Source: Teredinibacter turnerae T7901
Lineage (GTDB): Bacteria > Pseudomonadota > Gammaproteobacteria > Pseudomonadales > Cellvibrionaceae
Assembly: GCF_000023025.1 (NCBI RefSeq)
Contig: NC_012997.1
Coordinates: 790,764-854,763 of the forward strand
Direction of reading: 5' to 3'
Length of the DNA: 64,000 bases
Positions 38,341-47,436 of this stretch are shown piece by piece. The notes beneath the pieces are model-generated. The model was given only the letters and a program-made list of their open reading frames with translations, was not told the DNA's origin and did no database searches. Position 1 is the first letter of the stretch, and each line of letters starts with the position of its first letter. The translations under genes and the position numbers were made by a program.

Positions 38341-38700
38341 ATGGATAGAGAAAGTCGTTCTCAGATTGCCTTCGAGTACGCTAGGGATACCACTAAACAA
38401 TTAATGGCTCTAGCTACCGGCGTCATCGCGCTAACTGTTACCTTTTCAAAGGATTTCATTGGTACGGTTCCGGAAGAATTGAAATGGTATGTAAATGGTG
38501 TTTGGGCGTTACTTTTGATATCAGTCTTCTTTGGGCAAATTTGCCTTATGACTTTAACTGGCATTATGGGTTCTAATAAAAAGCCAGCGCCGGCGTTAAA
38601 CATCTACAACAAGACGCTCAAGGTTACTTCAATCTTACAGTTTTTGACCTTTTTTTCTGGCTTATTATTTGCGGTAGTGTTTTCAATTTTAGCAACTTAA
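38341..38700 (+). CDS. Small hypothetical membrane protein (second cassette)
   Basis: A 119-residue protein with three membrane helices (LMALATGVIALTVTFS, VNGVWALLLISVFFGQICLM, LQFLTFFSGLLFAVVFSIL). It follows the charged 104-residue gene by 3 bases. A charged partner and a three-helix membrane protein could form a toxin/regulator or effector/sensor pair, but nothing in the sequence proves this. Its stop overlaps the left core of attC-like site B. Confidence 0.6.
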   Translation: MDRESRSQIAFEYARDTTKQLMALATGVIALTVTFSKDFIGTVPEELKWYVNGVWALLLISVFFGQICLMTLTGIMGSNKKPAPALNIYNKTLKVTSILQFLTFFSGLLFAVVFSILAT

Positions 38701-38775
38701 CAAACACATCAAAAATCGCTCCACTACGTTACGCTGGACGTCGCTGACGCTCCGCCTTTTATGTGGGCGTTATAA
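38695..38775 (+). other. attC-like recombination site B
   Basis: Left core ACTTAAC (38695-38701), right end GTTATAA (38769-38775). Arms ACACAT-c-AAAA and TTTTATGTG-type pair with a bulged C, and three unpaired bases (AAA against GGC) separate them from the AAC/GTT core, the usual attC layout. The ends AACAAACAC and GGGCGTTA recall vibrio-type attC repeats. About 81 bp long. Confidence 0.8.
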
Positions 38776-38821
38776 CGCTCTGGTTGCCAGCTTCGGTACA
38801 ACTCTATAAGAAGGAAAGAAA

Positions 38822-39994
38822 ATGAATGATTTGATTGATGACGAGTTGTTCTTGCAAGTAGAGGAACACTTGAAGTGTAGTGAGCAAAGTTGGCTATTGG
38901 GTGCAGGAATAAGTTTCGATGCTAAATTACCGTTAATGTACCCTTTAACGAATAAAGTTAAGAAGGATATAGAAGCTAGTCATAAGAAGTTATATGACGA
39001 TATTATCACTCCACTGTTTGATGAGCTGCCAGAGCAGTGCCATATAGAGCATGTTCTTAGTCATCTTGGCGACTATGCTGCATTAGCTGAAAGAAATAAA
39101 GAAAAGAAAACTGTAATTCGTGGGGTGGAAGTTGAGTTGGCAACCCTAAAGGATGTACATAATAAAATTCTTGAGTCTATCTCAAATGTTATCCGGTGTG
39201 GCTATGTTGAGGACAATGATGGAAATACAGTTGAAGAGGGCTCTTTGTCTAAACCAATTGTAGACATCGAAGCACATTTAGAATTTGTTGACACTCTATT
39301 TAATCACGCATCCGCTGGTGTTCATGAGCGAAGAAAAGCTGTCAATATTTTCACAACCAACTATGACACTCTTTTAGAAGATGCATTAGCACTAAATAAA
39401 ATTCCTTATTGGGATGGGTTTGATGGTGGTGCTATAGCCTATCGAAAACAGAAGTATGGAGAACTCATTCCAGCGAACAATCAGCGCGCCAACTTAATTA
39501 AAATGCATGGCTCCATAGATTGGTTCCTTTGTGACAAAGGGTATGTATGGCGAGTTAGAGAAAATGATCTATACCCAAAGGCGGACCGTCGGGTTCTAAT
39601 TTACCCTCAAGCCACTAAATACGTGGCCACTCAGCAAGATCCGTTCTCTACGCAGTTTGACTTATTCAGAAAATCGCTAAATTCTTCCAATAGCAATATG
39701 TTAGCGGTGTGCGGCTATAGTTTTGGCGATGATCATATCAACAACGAAATTGAATTTGCGTTATCGAAAGCAGAAAATAAAACAGTATTGCTCGCATTCT
39801 TGGAGTGTAGAGATGAAATTCCACCATGTTTAGAAAAGTGGCGTAGCGATAGTTTTGGTTCAAGAGTGATTATCGCATCCATACACGGCCTATATATTGG
39901 AAAAGAAGGCCCATTTAAAAGAAAAGACAAAGACGATTATTGGTGGACATTCAAAGGTGTAACATCAGTATTAAAGAACGGATGCGAGGTTTAG
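38822..39994 (+). CDS. SIR2-like NADase-type protein of a SIR2-HerA pair
   Basis: A 390-residue SIR2-fold protein. Motifs: WLLGAGISFDAKLPLMYPLT (nucleotide-binding GAG start), FTTNYDTLLEDAL (TNYD), and LIKMHGSIDWF (catalytic His region). Such proteins, paired with HerA ATPases, are known antiphage systems that drain NAD after infection. No extra domain is attached. AAGGAA precedes the ATG. HerA starts 2 bases after its stop, so the pair is one operon inside one cassette, flanked by attC-like sites B and C. The composition is AT-rich compared with the core genome. Confidence 0.88.
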   Translation: MNDLIDDELFLQVEEHLKCSEQSWLLGAGISFDAKLPLMYPLTNKVKKDIEASHKKLYDDIITPLFDELPEQCHIEHVLSHLGDYAALAERNKEKKTVIRGVEVELATLKDVHNKILESISNVIRCGYVEDNDGNTVEEGSLSKPIVDIEAHLEFVDTLFNHASAGVHERRKAVNIFTTNYDTLLEDALALNKIPYWDGFDGGAIAYRKQKYGELIPANNQRANLIKMHGSIDWFLCDKGYVWRVRENDLYPKADRRVLIYPQATKYVATQQDPFSTQFDLFRKSLNSSNSNMLAVCGYSFGDDHINNEIEFALSKAENKTVLLAFLECRDEIPPCLEKWRSDSFGSRVIIASIHGLYIGKEGPFKRKDKDDYWWTFKGVTSVLKNGCEV

Positions 39995-39996
39995 TT

Positions 39997-41838
39997 ATGT
40001 TTACACCATCTGAAGAGTTGAAAATAGGCCAAGTTGTTGAGGTGTCAGGAACCAATATAAAAGTTGAGATTTCAGATAAAATATCTGAATTAACAAGAAC
40101 TTTTAATGGTCGTGTTTACCCTATCGGTCAAATAGGTAGCATGGTTAAAATTCACTATGGTCGCAAAATAATTTTTGGCTTGGTAACAATGCTCAGAATG
40201 CGATCGGAAGAGTTAATTGAAGCAGGTATGCCTGTGACTTCTGATTCTGATCAGCGTGTAATGGAAGTCCAGCTGTTAGCTGAAGGCAGCTGGAATAATA
40301 CAAAGTCAATTTTGGCCTTTAAGCGTGGTATTAAAACCTACCCTTTGCCCCAACAAGGCGTATTCCTGCTAACCAACGAAGAAATTTCTTTTGTCTACCG
40401 TTCCGCTGAAGGTGCAAGAGATGATGAAGTAGATCCATTAGTTCCCTTTGCAGTTTACAGTGCTTCTGAATCTACAGCCTGTCGAGCTAACATTAATAAA
40501 ATGTTTGGTATGCATTGTGCGGTTCTTGGATCTACAGGATCTGGTAAGTCAGGTACTGTTGCCGCGATTATTCATAGCGTACTATCGCATAAAAATAATG
40601 ATAAAGAGCTGTCTCCTCAGATAGTGGTCATTGATCCTCATGGTGAGTATGGTTCAGCCTTTAAAGAGCGAGCCGTACAGTACCGAGCATATGACATAGC
40701 GGCAGGCGACGATGGTCAGGAAGAGATAAAGCTACCGTATTGGTTAATGTCTAGTGATGAGTTTACTAACCTAGTTATCGGTAAAACGGAAAGAAGCGCT
40801 ACCAGTCAAAACAATGTGGTTCAAATAGCTCTCGCTCATGCAAGAATGGTTGCCGCTGGAATTGTCAAACCTTGCCCAAGAAAGTTCGATACAGAGGCCC
40901 TTAACCATTTAAAAAATTTTGACGATCCAGATTTATGCGATGGCAAGGATACTTCAGAAATTCTGGAATTCGATCGTGATAAGCCGAGACCATTTTGTCT
41001 TGATGAGTTCGAAGCTCATGTTAAGTATATACAGGGTGGAAGATTTAAAAAAGGCACAAAGATTTTAGAGTCACTACCACCATCAGATTCAGGTATGTCC
41101 TATGTTTCGGCAGTGTTAGATAAATTAAAAGTTCTGAGAAGAGATACTCGACTTTCATTTATGATGAGGTGTTGGGTTGATAACGATGCTGAAATAAAGC
41201 TACATCAAGTTTTGAATCAATTCATTGGCGCACCTAGTCAGGCAGGAAAAGATATTAGAATTATTGATATTTCAGGCTTACCAAATGAAGTTGCAGGCCC
41301 GCTTACCGCACTAATTGCTAGGTTGCTTTTTCAGTACAAAGTATTTCAAACTCAAGAAGAGAAAGAGAAGGATCCTATATTATTAGTGTGTGAAGAAGCT
41401 CATAGGTATGTTCCAGATCACGGGGAGGCTCAGTACGCATCCGCTCAGGGAGCAATCAGGCGTATAGCAAGAGAGGGGCGAAAATACGGAATTGGTTTGA
41501 TGCTGGTAAGCCAGCGGCCAGCCGATGTGGACAGCACAGTAATTTCACAGTGTGGTACTTGGGTAGTACTAAGGCTAACAAATTCTGCAGACCAGCAGCA
41601 TGTCGCTCGATTCTTGCCAGATGGACTTTCTGGCATGGTTGGAGCATTACCCATTTTATCTCAGCAAGAAGCAATTTTTGTTGGTGAAGGTTCGGCTCTA
41701 CCTTCCAGAGTAAGAGTTAGGGATCTAAAAGAAGAGCAATTGCCGAAATCAAATACGATACCATTTGCTCAGGGCTGGGCGAGTGATCGCCTAGATATAG
41801 AAAAGTTGAAAGAGATATCTGAGAGAATGTGCAGTTAG
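39997..41838 (+). CDS. HerA/FtsK-type ATPase of a SIR2-HerA pair
   Basis: A 613-residue P-loop motor. An N-terminal HAS-barrel-like beta region (LKIGQVVEVSGTNIKVEISD) is followed by Walker A LGSTGSGKSGTVAA (about residue 179), VIDPHGEYG, Walker B ILLVCEEAHRY (about 460), and QCGTWVVLRLTNSADQQHV with the sensor/arginine-finger region of HerA hexamers. ATG 39997 has GAGG upstream and sits 2 bases after the SIR2 gene; an in-frame extension to 39940 overlaps it. Established: HerA hexamers assemble with SIR2 subunits in this defence type. Inferred: it does so here. Confidence 0.9.
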   Translation: MFTPSEELKIGQVVEVSGTNIKVEISDKISELTRTFNGRVYPIGQIGSMVKIHYGRKIIFGLVTMLRMRSEELIEAGMPVTSDSDQRVMEVQLLAEGSWNNTKSILAFKRGIKTYPLPQQGVFLLTNEEISFVYRSAEGARDDEVDPLVPFAVYSASESTACRANINKMFGMHCAVLGSTGSGKSGTVAAIIHSVLSHKNNDKELSPQIVVIDPHGEYGSAFKERAVQYRAYDIAAGDDGQEEIKLPYWLMSSDEFTNLVIGKTERSATSQNNVVQIALAHARMVAAGIVKPCPRKFDTEALNHLKNFDDPDLCDGKDTSEILEFDRDKPRPFCLDEFEAHVKYIQGGRFKKGTKILESLPPSDSGMSYVSAVLDKLKVLRRDTRLSFMMRCWVDNDAEIKLHQVLNQFIGAPSQAGKDIRIIDISGLPNEVAGPLTALIARLLFQYKVFQTQEEKEKDPILLVCEEAHRYVPDHGEAQYASAQGAIRRIAREGRKYGIGLMLVSQRPADVDSTVISQCGTWVVLRLTNSADQQHVARFLPDGLSGMVGALPILSQQEAIFVGEGSALPSRVRVRDLKEEQLPKSNTIPFAQGWASDRLDIEKLKEISERMCS

Positions 41839-41845
41839 AAGCGCG

Positions 41846-41917
41846 TTATAACAAGGCACTGCACGCGGATAAATTACTCGCTGCGCTCATAATTTACCGG
41901 TGAGTGCGGCGTTGAAG
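41846..41917 (+). other. attC-like recombination site C
   Basis: Left TTATAAC (41846-41852), right GTTGAAG (41911-41917). Outer arms GCACT-g-CAC-g-CGG and CCG-GTG-AGTGC pair with two extrahelical G bases; three unpaired bases (AAG against GGC) sit next to AAC/GTT. At the tip TAAATTA and TAATTTA pair perfectly. The 10-mer GCGTTATAAC at 41843 repeats the one at site B (38767), bracketing the SIR2-HerA operon. Confidence 0.82.
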
Positions 41918-42010
41918 CTGTCGAAAAACTCAAAAAATCATCAAAAACCTGCAGAACAGAAGTTTCTAAAGGGTTAAAATAGACCCCAACGCCGCTTAAC
42001 GGAGTCTGGC

Positions 42011-42148
42011 ATGGCGCATTACAAACAGGGTAATGATAAACAGGGGAAATTTGTGGCTGTTATTCCCGAGGAACGAATAACAGACGGCAGCTTTGAGGCA
42101 ACAGTCTCGTTATACGACGCCGGAATAAAAGTAGAATGCTATGACTAA
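42011..42148 (+). pseudogene. IS1182-like transposase N-terminal remnant
   Basis: A 45-codon frame, MAHYKQGNDKQGKFVAVIPE then ERITDGSFEATV, resembles the first 30 residues of IS1182-family transposases, then turns into unrelated sequence and stops. Upstream GAAGCTGTCGAAAAACTC (41915-41932) is like the ends of such elements. The frame overlaps the reverse transcriptase start by 8 bases. It may be the left end of a decayed element sitting against attC-like site C, or, less likely, a short leader gene of the RT. Confidence 0.5.
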
Positions 42149-43616
42149 CCATACTAAAGTTAAAGAGTTCTACTTGTGGGATTACAATGGGACTTTGTTT
42201 CCCATGGATACCTGCAAATGTCTTGTGGAGAATAATTCCTCATCCTTATCAGTTTATATTTCCAAAATTGCCAATCCAAAAGAGACGGATTATTCCTTTC
42301 TGTCGCAAGAGACCGTATACGCTAGCAAGGCCGGACACCACCTTCGGAGAACAATGAAGCTTGATCCAGTTGCCGAGTACTATTTATATCAAATGGCGTA
42401 TAAGAACAGGCGGATATTTAGAAAAAGTAGTAACCCATCAAGAGAAAACTTCGGTTATCGATTTTTCGAAGGACTCCCCGTCGCAATACATGAAAGCTAT
42501 AAGGAATTTTCGTCAAAAGCTGAGGATCTCAAGTCTAAATACAAATACTTTATCAAGTTCGATATATCAGCTTTCTTTAATTCAATTTATCATCATGATC
42601 TGACAAATTGGTTTTCTTCCCAGAAGCCAACTCAAGCCGACATTAATCTCTTTGGCCAATATATGCGCGAAATTAACACAGGCTTCTCAATCGACTTCTT
42701 GCCTCATGGGCTTTACCCTTCAAAAATGCTAGGCAGCCATTTTTTATCTTTTATGGATCATTCGGAGCTAATTCGATGTGAGCACATGATTCGTTTTATG
42801 GATGATTACATGCTGTTTTCTAATTCTAAAGACGTACTTATTAAGGATTTTCAAACTATTCAAAAAGGACTTGGCCAGAAATCCTTAAATTTGAATACTG
42901 ATAAGACCGTGCTTTTTTCAGATGTAGAAAAATCCATTGAACAAGAAGTTGATGATATTAAAAGTCAGATCCTGGAAAAGATTTACGTAGGTTCTGGTTC
43001 AGGCATGGACTATGAAGAATATGAAGAGGCGGTTAGGAACCTTACAGACTTAGAAGTAGAATATCTTATAAATATGTTAAGTGAGGATGAAGCAACTGAC
43101 CATGAGGCAAGCCTTATATTAGACTGCATTCACGAGCACTCAGATACCTTTTATGAGTATATTCCAGATTTTATTTACCGATTTCCTCATCTATCAAAGA
43201 AGATATACCACAAGTGTGAAGACATACTTGAAATACCTGAATTAACAGAAAGGCTTATTGAACTCGTTGATAGTGGCCGGTATATGAATGAATACCAGCT
43301 ATTCTGGATCGCGAAAATTTCTGAAAAGCATTTAATGTCCGCTAAGTCTGTAGGAACGCTACTGGCTAAATTATACGAACATCGCGACGCAACTAACATA
43401 TCAAAAGCCAAAATTCTAGAAATCCCAGAATCAGGGTTTGGCATGCCAGACTGGCGCGAGGTGCATTTAAAAAATGGATCAAGCGGTTGGCTGGCATGGG
43501 CTTCAGCGGTCGGAATGAGGTCCGATGCAAAGCAGAGAAAAAATTATCTTCTTGGGTATTTTTCGAAGGTAAGCCCAATGAACAAGCTGATCGGAGATTC
43601 TATAATTGCCTTGTAG
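42141..43616 (+). CDS. Abortive-infection/DRT-type reverse transcriptase
   Basis: A 491-residue reverse transcriptase not of the group II intron or retron form. Motif A is KYFIKFDISAFFNSIYHHDL (about 134-153), a B-like motif is LPHGLYPSKMLGSHF (187-201), the catalytic pair is RFMDDYMLFS (218-227), and a D/E-like motif is LNTDKTVLF (251-259). There is no thumb/maturase or endonuclease domain. The C-terminal 230 residues are predicted helical repeats, as in AbiA/UG-type RTs. Such stand-alone RTs next to other defence genes are usually antiphage (DRT) systems; the exact class cannot be told by eye. No ncRNA is obvious beside it. Start is weakly supported. Confidence 0.82.
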   Translation: MTNHTKVKEFYLWDYNGTLFPMDTCKCLVENNSSSLSVYISKIANPKETDYSFLSQETVYASKAGHHLRRTMKLDPVAEYYLYQMAYKNRRIFRKSSNPSRENFGYRFFEGLPVAIHESYKEFSSKAEDLKSKYKYFIKFDISAFFNSIYHHDLTNWFSSQKPTQADINLFGQYMREINTGFSIDFLPHGLYPSKMLGSHFLSFMDHSELIRCEHMIRFMDDYMLFSNSKDVLIKDFQTIQKGLGQKSLNLNTDKTVLFSDVEKSIEQEVDDIKSQILEKIYVGSGSGMDYEEYEEAVRNLTDLEVEYLINMLSEDEATDHEASLILDCIHEHSDTFYEYIPDFIYRFPHLSKKIYHKCEDILEIPELTERLIELVDSGRYMNEYQLFWIAKISEKHLMSAKSVGTLLAKLYEHRDATNISKAKILEIPESGFGMPDWREVHLKNGSSGWLAWASAVGMRSDAKQRKNYLLGYFSKVSPMNKLIGDSIIAL

Positions 43617-44090
43617 TCAGCGTAGCTTAGTATCAAGTACCAAGTGCGTCTATTAAGACGCTCGCAAGCTCGTGCCTGTTACACAGGTGTTAATTTTAAG
43701 AAAAGATCATATAATCTAAATTGATCAACTGGTTGCTTTTAAATATTTTTTGTTATTCATATCGTCGATTGTTTTTTCATGCTAATTGCGTTCGAAAATC
43801 AACGGGCTAACCTCTTAACCACATCAACAAATAGGCTTCTAACGAAAGCTAATCATCTTATTCACTCTTCTGAAAATAGTCATGAAAGATTAATGGCTAT
43901 TGATCCTACGTTACAAGAAGGAGGGAACTACTCAGAACAACTGGCAGAATGGGCTATTGGTTTTATTTTTGTTGCCACTGGTGTCTTTTATAACTAAATT
44001 AGTGCAAATATTAACTAAGCCGAAATAAGTCGGAACCACCGGATTTCGCTGCACAAGCGGCAAAAACCAAAAACGATTCAAGGAAACTCC
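43617..44090. other. Region after the reverse transcriptase, possible small gene
   Basis: A perfect hairpin GCGTCT-ATTA-AGACGC lies at 43646-43661. A 72-codon frame at 43779-43997 (LLTTSTNRLLTKANHLIHSS, then a hydrophobic end WAIGFIFVATGVFY) has no ribosome site; I rate it a weak candidate. I saw no attC site here. The stretch could hold a non-coding RNA for the RT, but nothing specific shows it. Confidence 0.35.
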
Positions 44091-47000
44091 ATGGCCGATA
44101 CCCCGTCCGCGACCCCATTAGAGCCTGTGCACTATTGGATATTTCAGGCGACCCCCGGTCGCTACGATCTGCATAGCGAACTGCATGAGGGCGCGGAGGT
44201 TAACTGGACGGTAACACGGTTTATATCGCAGTATAAAACCGGTGATATTGTGTATGTGTGGCAGGCGGGCGACGGTGCCGGTATTTATGGTTATGGCAGA
44301 ATTACCGGCGAAACCTTTGTCGATGATGCGGGCAACAGCCGGGTACCTGTGCGTTATGAGCAGGTATTCACCCAACCACTGCGCCGCGAGCAGTTATTGG
44401 CGAATACGGGGTTTCGCGGACTGACCATTTTGCGCAACGCCACCGGCACCAACTTTCGCGTGACCCTGGATGAGGTGTGCCTGCTGAATGATTTGGTCTC
44501 TCCCCTCTGTAACAAGCCGGTGCCGTCGCCGTTGCAATCTGGCCCTGGAAATGGCGAGCTACAGACCGTGGTGAGTGCGAGGTATTTACTCGACTATCGG
44601 TATGATGAAGCCAGTAAAAAAGTTGTTTCTATGGCGTTAGGTGCGGTCCGGCGGTCAGAGAATACTTTGTTGGCGAGTGATTTGGTTCAATCGACGTTCT
44701 TGCTCCTTGCAATTCAAGGTAACGACTTTAGCACAACAAATAAAATAGTCGCATTTTCGGAAGTCTTTCCTGTTGGAGAGTTTATTACCGAGTGGCCGAA
44801 TACAAAGTACTTTTTAGAATCTAAGGATAACGCTTTTCGTGCTGAAATTTTGCTTGAGAAGTTTTTGTCTGTCAGCTGCTCCTATTTTTTGTCCTCAGCC
44901 AGAAGGATCGCTGTAGCAACCTCTCGCAGCGAACACATCGGATTTCGTCATTTATTTGGGGCTATCTTGATCGGGGAGGTGGAGGCAATTCAGCCTTTTC
45001 TTGATGACGTACAGAATAAATTTCCCCTACTTTATACTGGAGTACACGAACCCTTCTTAGCCGTAATCTCCTCCCAATACCCCGAAGACAACCAGGACGC
45101 GTGGCGCGAGCTGATTCAGGCCAATCTCCAAACGGATGAATCACCGCACGATGATTTCCTCCCCCTTTTGACCCGCCTGGATTCCGACTCCGCCGATGAT
45201 GCACCTGAAGATTTACTCGATGTCGACCGGGATGCGATTGCGCTCGCCAAAGTCCTTTGCGCGCGCGATGCGGCGCCACCACTGGCGATAGGTTTATTTG
45301 GCGATTGGGGCAGTGGTAAAACGTTTTTTATGCGGCGTTTGCGTATGCATGTTAATACGCTGACGCAAACGGTGGTGCAAGAACCGGCAAAGGAGGCCGC
45401 CTTTTGCGGCAAGGTCGCACAGATCTGGTTTAACGCCTGGCATTATCAGGAAGCCAATCTGTGGGCAAGCATGGTGAACCATGTTTTTGCAGGACTAAAG
45501 CAGGAATTGCGGCGACTCAACCCGGACACGGCGGAGAAGGAATTTAACGCGTTAATGGCGCGCCTGGACAACGACCGGGTGATGGAAAAAGAGCTGGAAC
45601 ACACCGCCGAGCAGGTGCGCGACCTGCGCGAGGAAAGTTTGCGCTTAGACAGCGACATAGCCGCATTGCAAACTGCGACCGAACAATTTGCCGATGTCGC
45701 CCGGCCAGAACCGGTGATGGCGGCGGATACGGCTCTTGTGCAATTGCAAAAATATAAAAAGGACATCGCCGATATTTTTGGCAAGCCGGAATTGGAAAGC
45801 CAACTGGAGCAGTTGGTAAAAAGCGGGCAGGGAGTGCAGGACTGGCTGGCGCAATTTCGTCGGCAGTCTTTGCGCAATCGTGTGCACCAATGGCTGCGGT
45901 TTTTTATGGCCAACCGGCTTCAGTTGGTTCTGTTGCTCGGCCTGGTACTCGCAGGCATCCTGGGTTCCTGGTGGATGATGTCGCTGAACAACATGCCTAT
46001 GATGGGGCTGATCTCGGTATTAACGCTGTTGTCCAGCGCGGCGTTTTCACGTTTTTGTACCCGCTTTGGCAAAATTCTGCATCTGGTTTCGCGCCTGAAA
46101 GACGGCTACGAGATTGCGCAAAGCGACGCTCAGCGGCAACTTGGGAAAAAACGTGAGCGCGCCCAAAAAGAACTCCAGGAATTGCAACTGCAAAAACAGC
46201 AGACCCTGGCGGCCTTGGCGAGTGCGCGCCTGAGACACGATGAATTAAACGCGCACTACGGCCGCGCAGGGGAAGAAGCCTTTGCCAGTTTTGTTTTTTC
46301 GCGCGCGGCCAGTGCCGATTATCAAAACGAGCTGGGCATTTTGAATACGGTGCGCCGCGACTTTAGTCGACTGGATGAACTGTTGCGCGAGCAGGAGACT
46401 AACGATTTACCCAAGCTCAATCGCATTGTGCTTTATATCGACGATCTGGACCGCTGCGAGCCGCGGTTAGTGGTGGACGTATTGCAAGCGATTCATTTGA
46501 TGCTGGCGTTCCCGCTGTTTATGGTGGTAGTCGGCGTGGATGCGCGCTGGCTTGGGCGGGCGCTGAAGCAACGCTATCCGTTTTTGCATCATGAAAGCGA
46601 TGCCGACATAGGGCACACTGAAGCACACCAGGCCAGCACGCACGATTATCTCGAAAAAATCTTCCAAATTCCGTTTTGGCTGAAACCGCTGGACGAAAAC
46701 GCAACTGCAGGGTTTCTGCGCGGGCTGCTGCGCGATCAGGTGTTGAAAGCACCACCGCCCCCCACGGTTGATACTGGAGAGGTTCAGGAGAGCGTTGGCG
46801 ACGAGCCATCGGAGGAGTCGGAGGATACGGAGCCTGGCTATGTGGAACAGTTGACGCGGCAGGCGGCAGGTGCCTCTAACAGCTTACGTGCACAGCTGCT
46901 CTCCAGCGATGCGCTCCTGTTAAGTGAGTACGAGCTGCAGTTTATCGCTGAGCTGGGCGGTCTGGTGGGGCGCTCGCCCCGTGCGGTTAAGCGTTTCGTT

Positions 47001-47348
47001 AACCTCTACCGCATTCTCAAAGCCAGCCACCCGGATACGCGTTTGGCGAGCTTTAGTGACGAGCAGGGCCTTTGTCGGGTACCGCTCTTGCTTCTCGCCG
47101 TGTTGTGCGGCTTCCCGAAGGGTGCCGCAGATTTTTTTAACCTTGTCAGCGAGGGTGGCGATATGCCGCTGGGGGTAGGGATGCCGATGAACGATGGGCA
47201 TCTCGAACCGCGACTGGCCGAGGTGGTGTCTGCGCTCTTGGTAAACCACCCGGATCTCACTTGCGAACAGGCACGGCTATGGCTTGGTCCTGTGGCCCGT
47301 TTTGGTTACCGGGAGTGGTTGCCGCAGCGGTCGCCAGACAGTTTGTAG
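44091..47348 (+). CDS. EVE / Clp-N-like / KAP P-loop ATPase
   Basis: A 1085-residue multidomain protein. Residues 1-145 resemble an EVE-type (PUA-like) domain: VHYWIFQATPGRYDL, GDIVYVWQAGDGAGIYGYGR. EVE domains bind modified bases. Residues about 165-335 show a Clp-N-like helical repeat (VATSRSEHIGFRHLFGAIL). From about 370 on is a KAP NTPase: Walker A IGLFGDWGSGKTFFMRRLR (404), a coiled coil, two membrane helices (about 606-650), another coil, and Walker B RIVLYIDDLDRCEPRLVVDV (780). The gene is GC-rich except 44580-45080, which encodes the Clp-N-like part and is AT-rich. KAP and EVE domains both occur in defence proteins, so a membrane-anchored antiphage ATPase is likely but unproven. Confidence 0.8.
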   Translation: MADTPSATPLEPVHYWIFQATPGRYDLHSELHEGAEVNWTVTRFISQYKTGDIVYVWQAGDGAGIYGYGRITGETFVDDAGNSRVPVRYEQVFTQPLRREQLLANTGFRGLTILRNATGTNFRVTLDEVCLLNDLVSPLCNKPVPSPLQSGPGNGELQTVVSARYLLDYRYDEASKKVVSMALGAVRRSENTLLASDLVQSTFLLLAIQGNDFSTTNKIVAFSEVFPVGEFITEWPNTKYFLESKDNAFRAEILLEKFLSVSCSYFLSSARRIAVATSRSEHIGFRHLFGAILIGEVEAIQPFLDDVQNKFPLLYTGVHEPFLAVISSQYPEDNQDAWRELIQANLQTDESPHDDFLPLLTRLDSDSADDAPEDLLDVDRDAIALAKVLCARDAAPPLAIGLFGDWGSGKTFFMRRLRMHVNTLTQTVVQEPAKEAAFCGKVAQIWFNAWHYQEANLWASMVNHVFAGLKQELRRLNPDTAEKEFNALMARLDNDRVMEKELEHTAEQVRDLREESLRLDSDIAALQTATEQFADVARPEPVMAADTALVQLQKYKKDIADIFGKPELESQLEQLVKSGQGVQDWLAQFRRQSLRNRVHQWLRFFMANRLQLVLLLGLVLAGILGSWWMMSLNNMPMMGLISVLTLLSSAAFSRFCTRFGKILHLVSRLKDGYEIAQSDAQRQLGKKRERAQKELQELQLQKQQTLAALASARLRHDELNAHYGRAGEEAFASFVFSRAASADYQNELGILNTVRRDFSRLDELLREQETNDLPKLNRIVLYIDDLDRCEPRLVVDVLQAIHLMLAFPLFMVVVGVDARWLGRALKQRYPFLHHESDADIGHTEAHQASTHDYLEKIFQIPFWLKPLDENATAGFLRGLLRDQVLKAPPPPTVDTGEVQESVGDEPSEESEDTEPGYVEQLTRQAAGASNSLRAQLLSSDALLLSEYELQFIAELGGLVGRSPRAVKRFVNLYRILKASHPDTRLASFSDEQGLCRVPLLLLAVLCGFPKGAADFFNLVSEGGDMPLGVGMPMNDGHLEPRLAEVVSALLVNHPDLTCEQARLWLGPVARFGYREWLPQRSPDSL

Positions 47349-47436
47349 CGTGATCCAGATGCCACTGTAATATCACAGAACTCCGCATCCTTGGCTATGC
47401 TTAGGAGACTCAGGTTAAGTCAGGTAGTGCGGGAAT

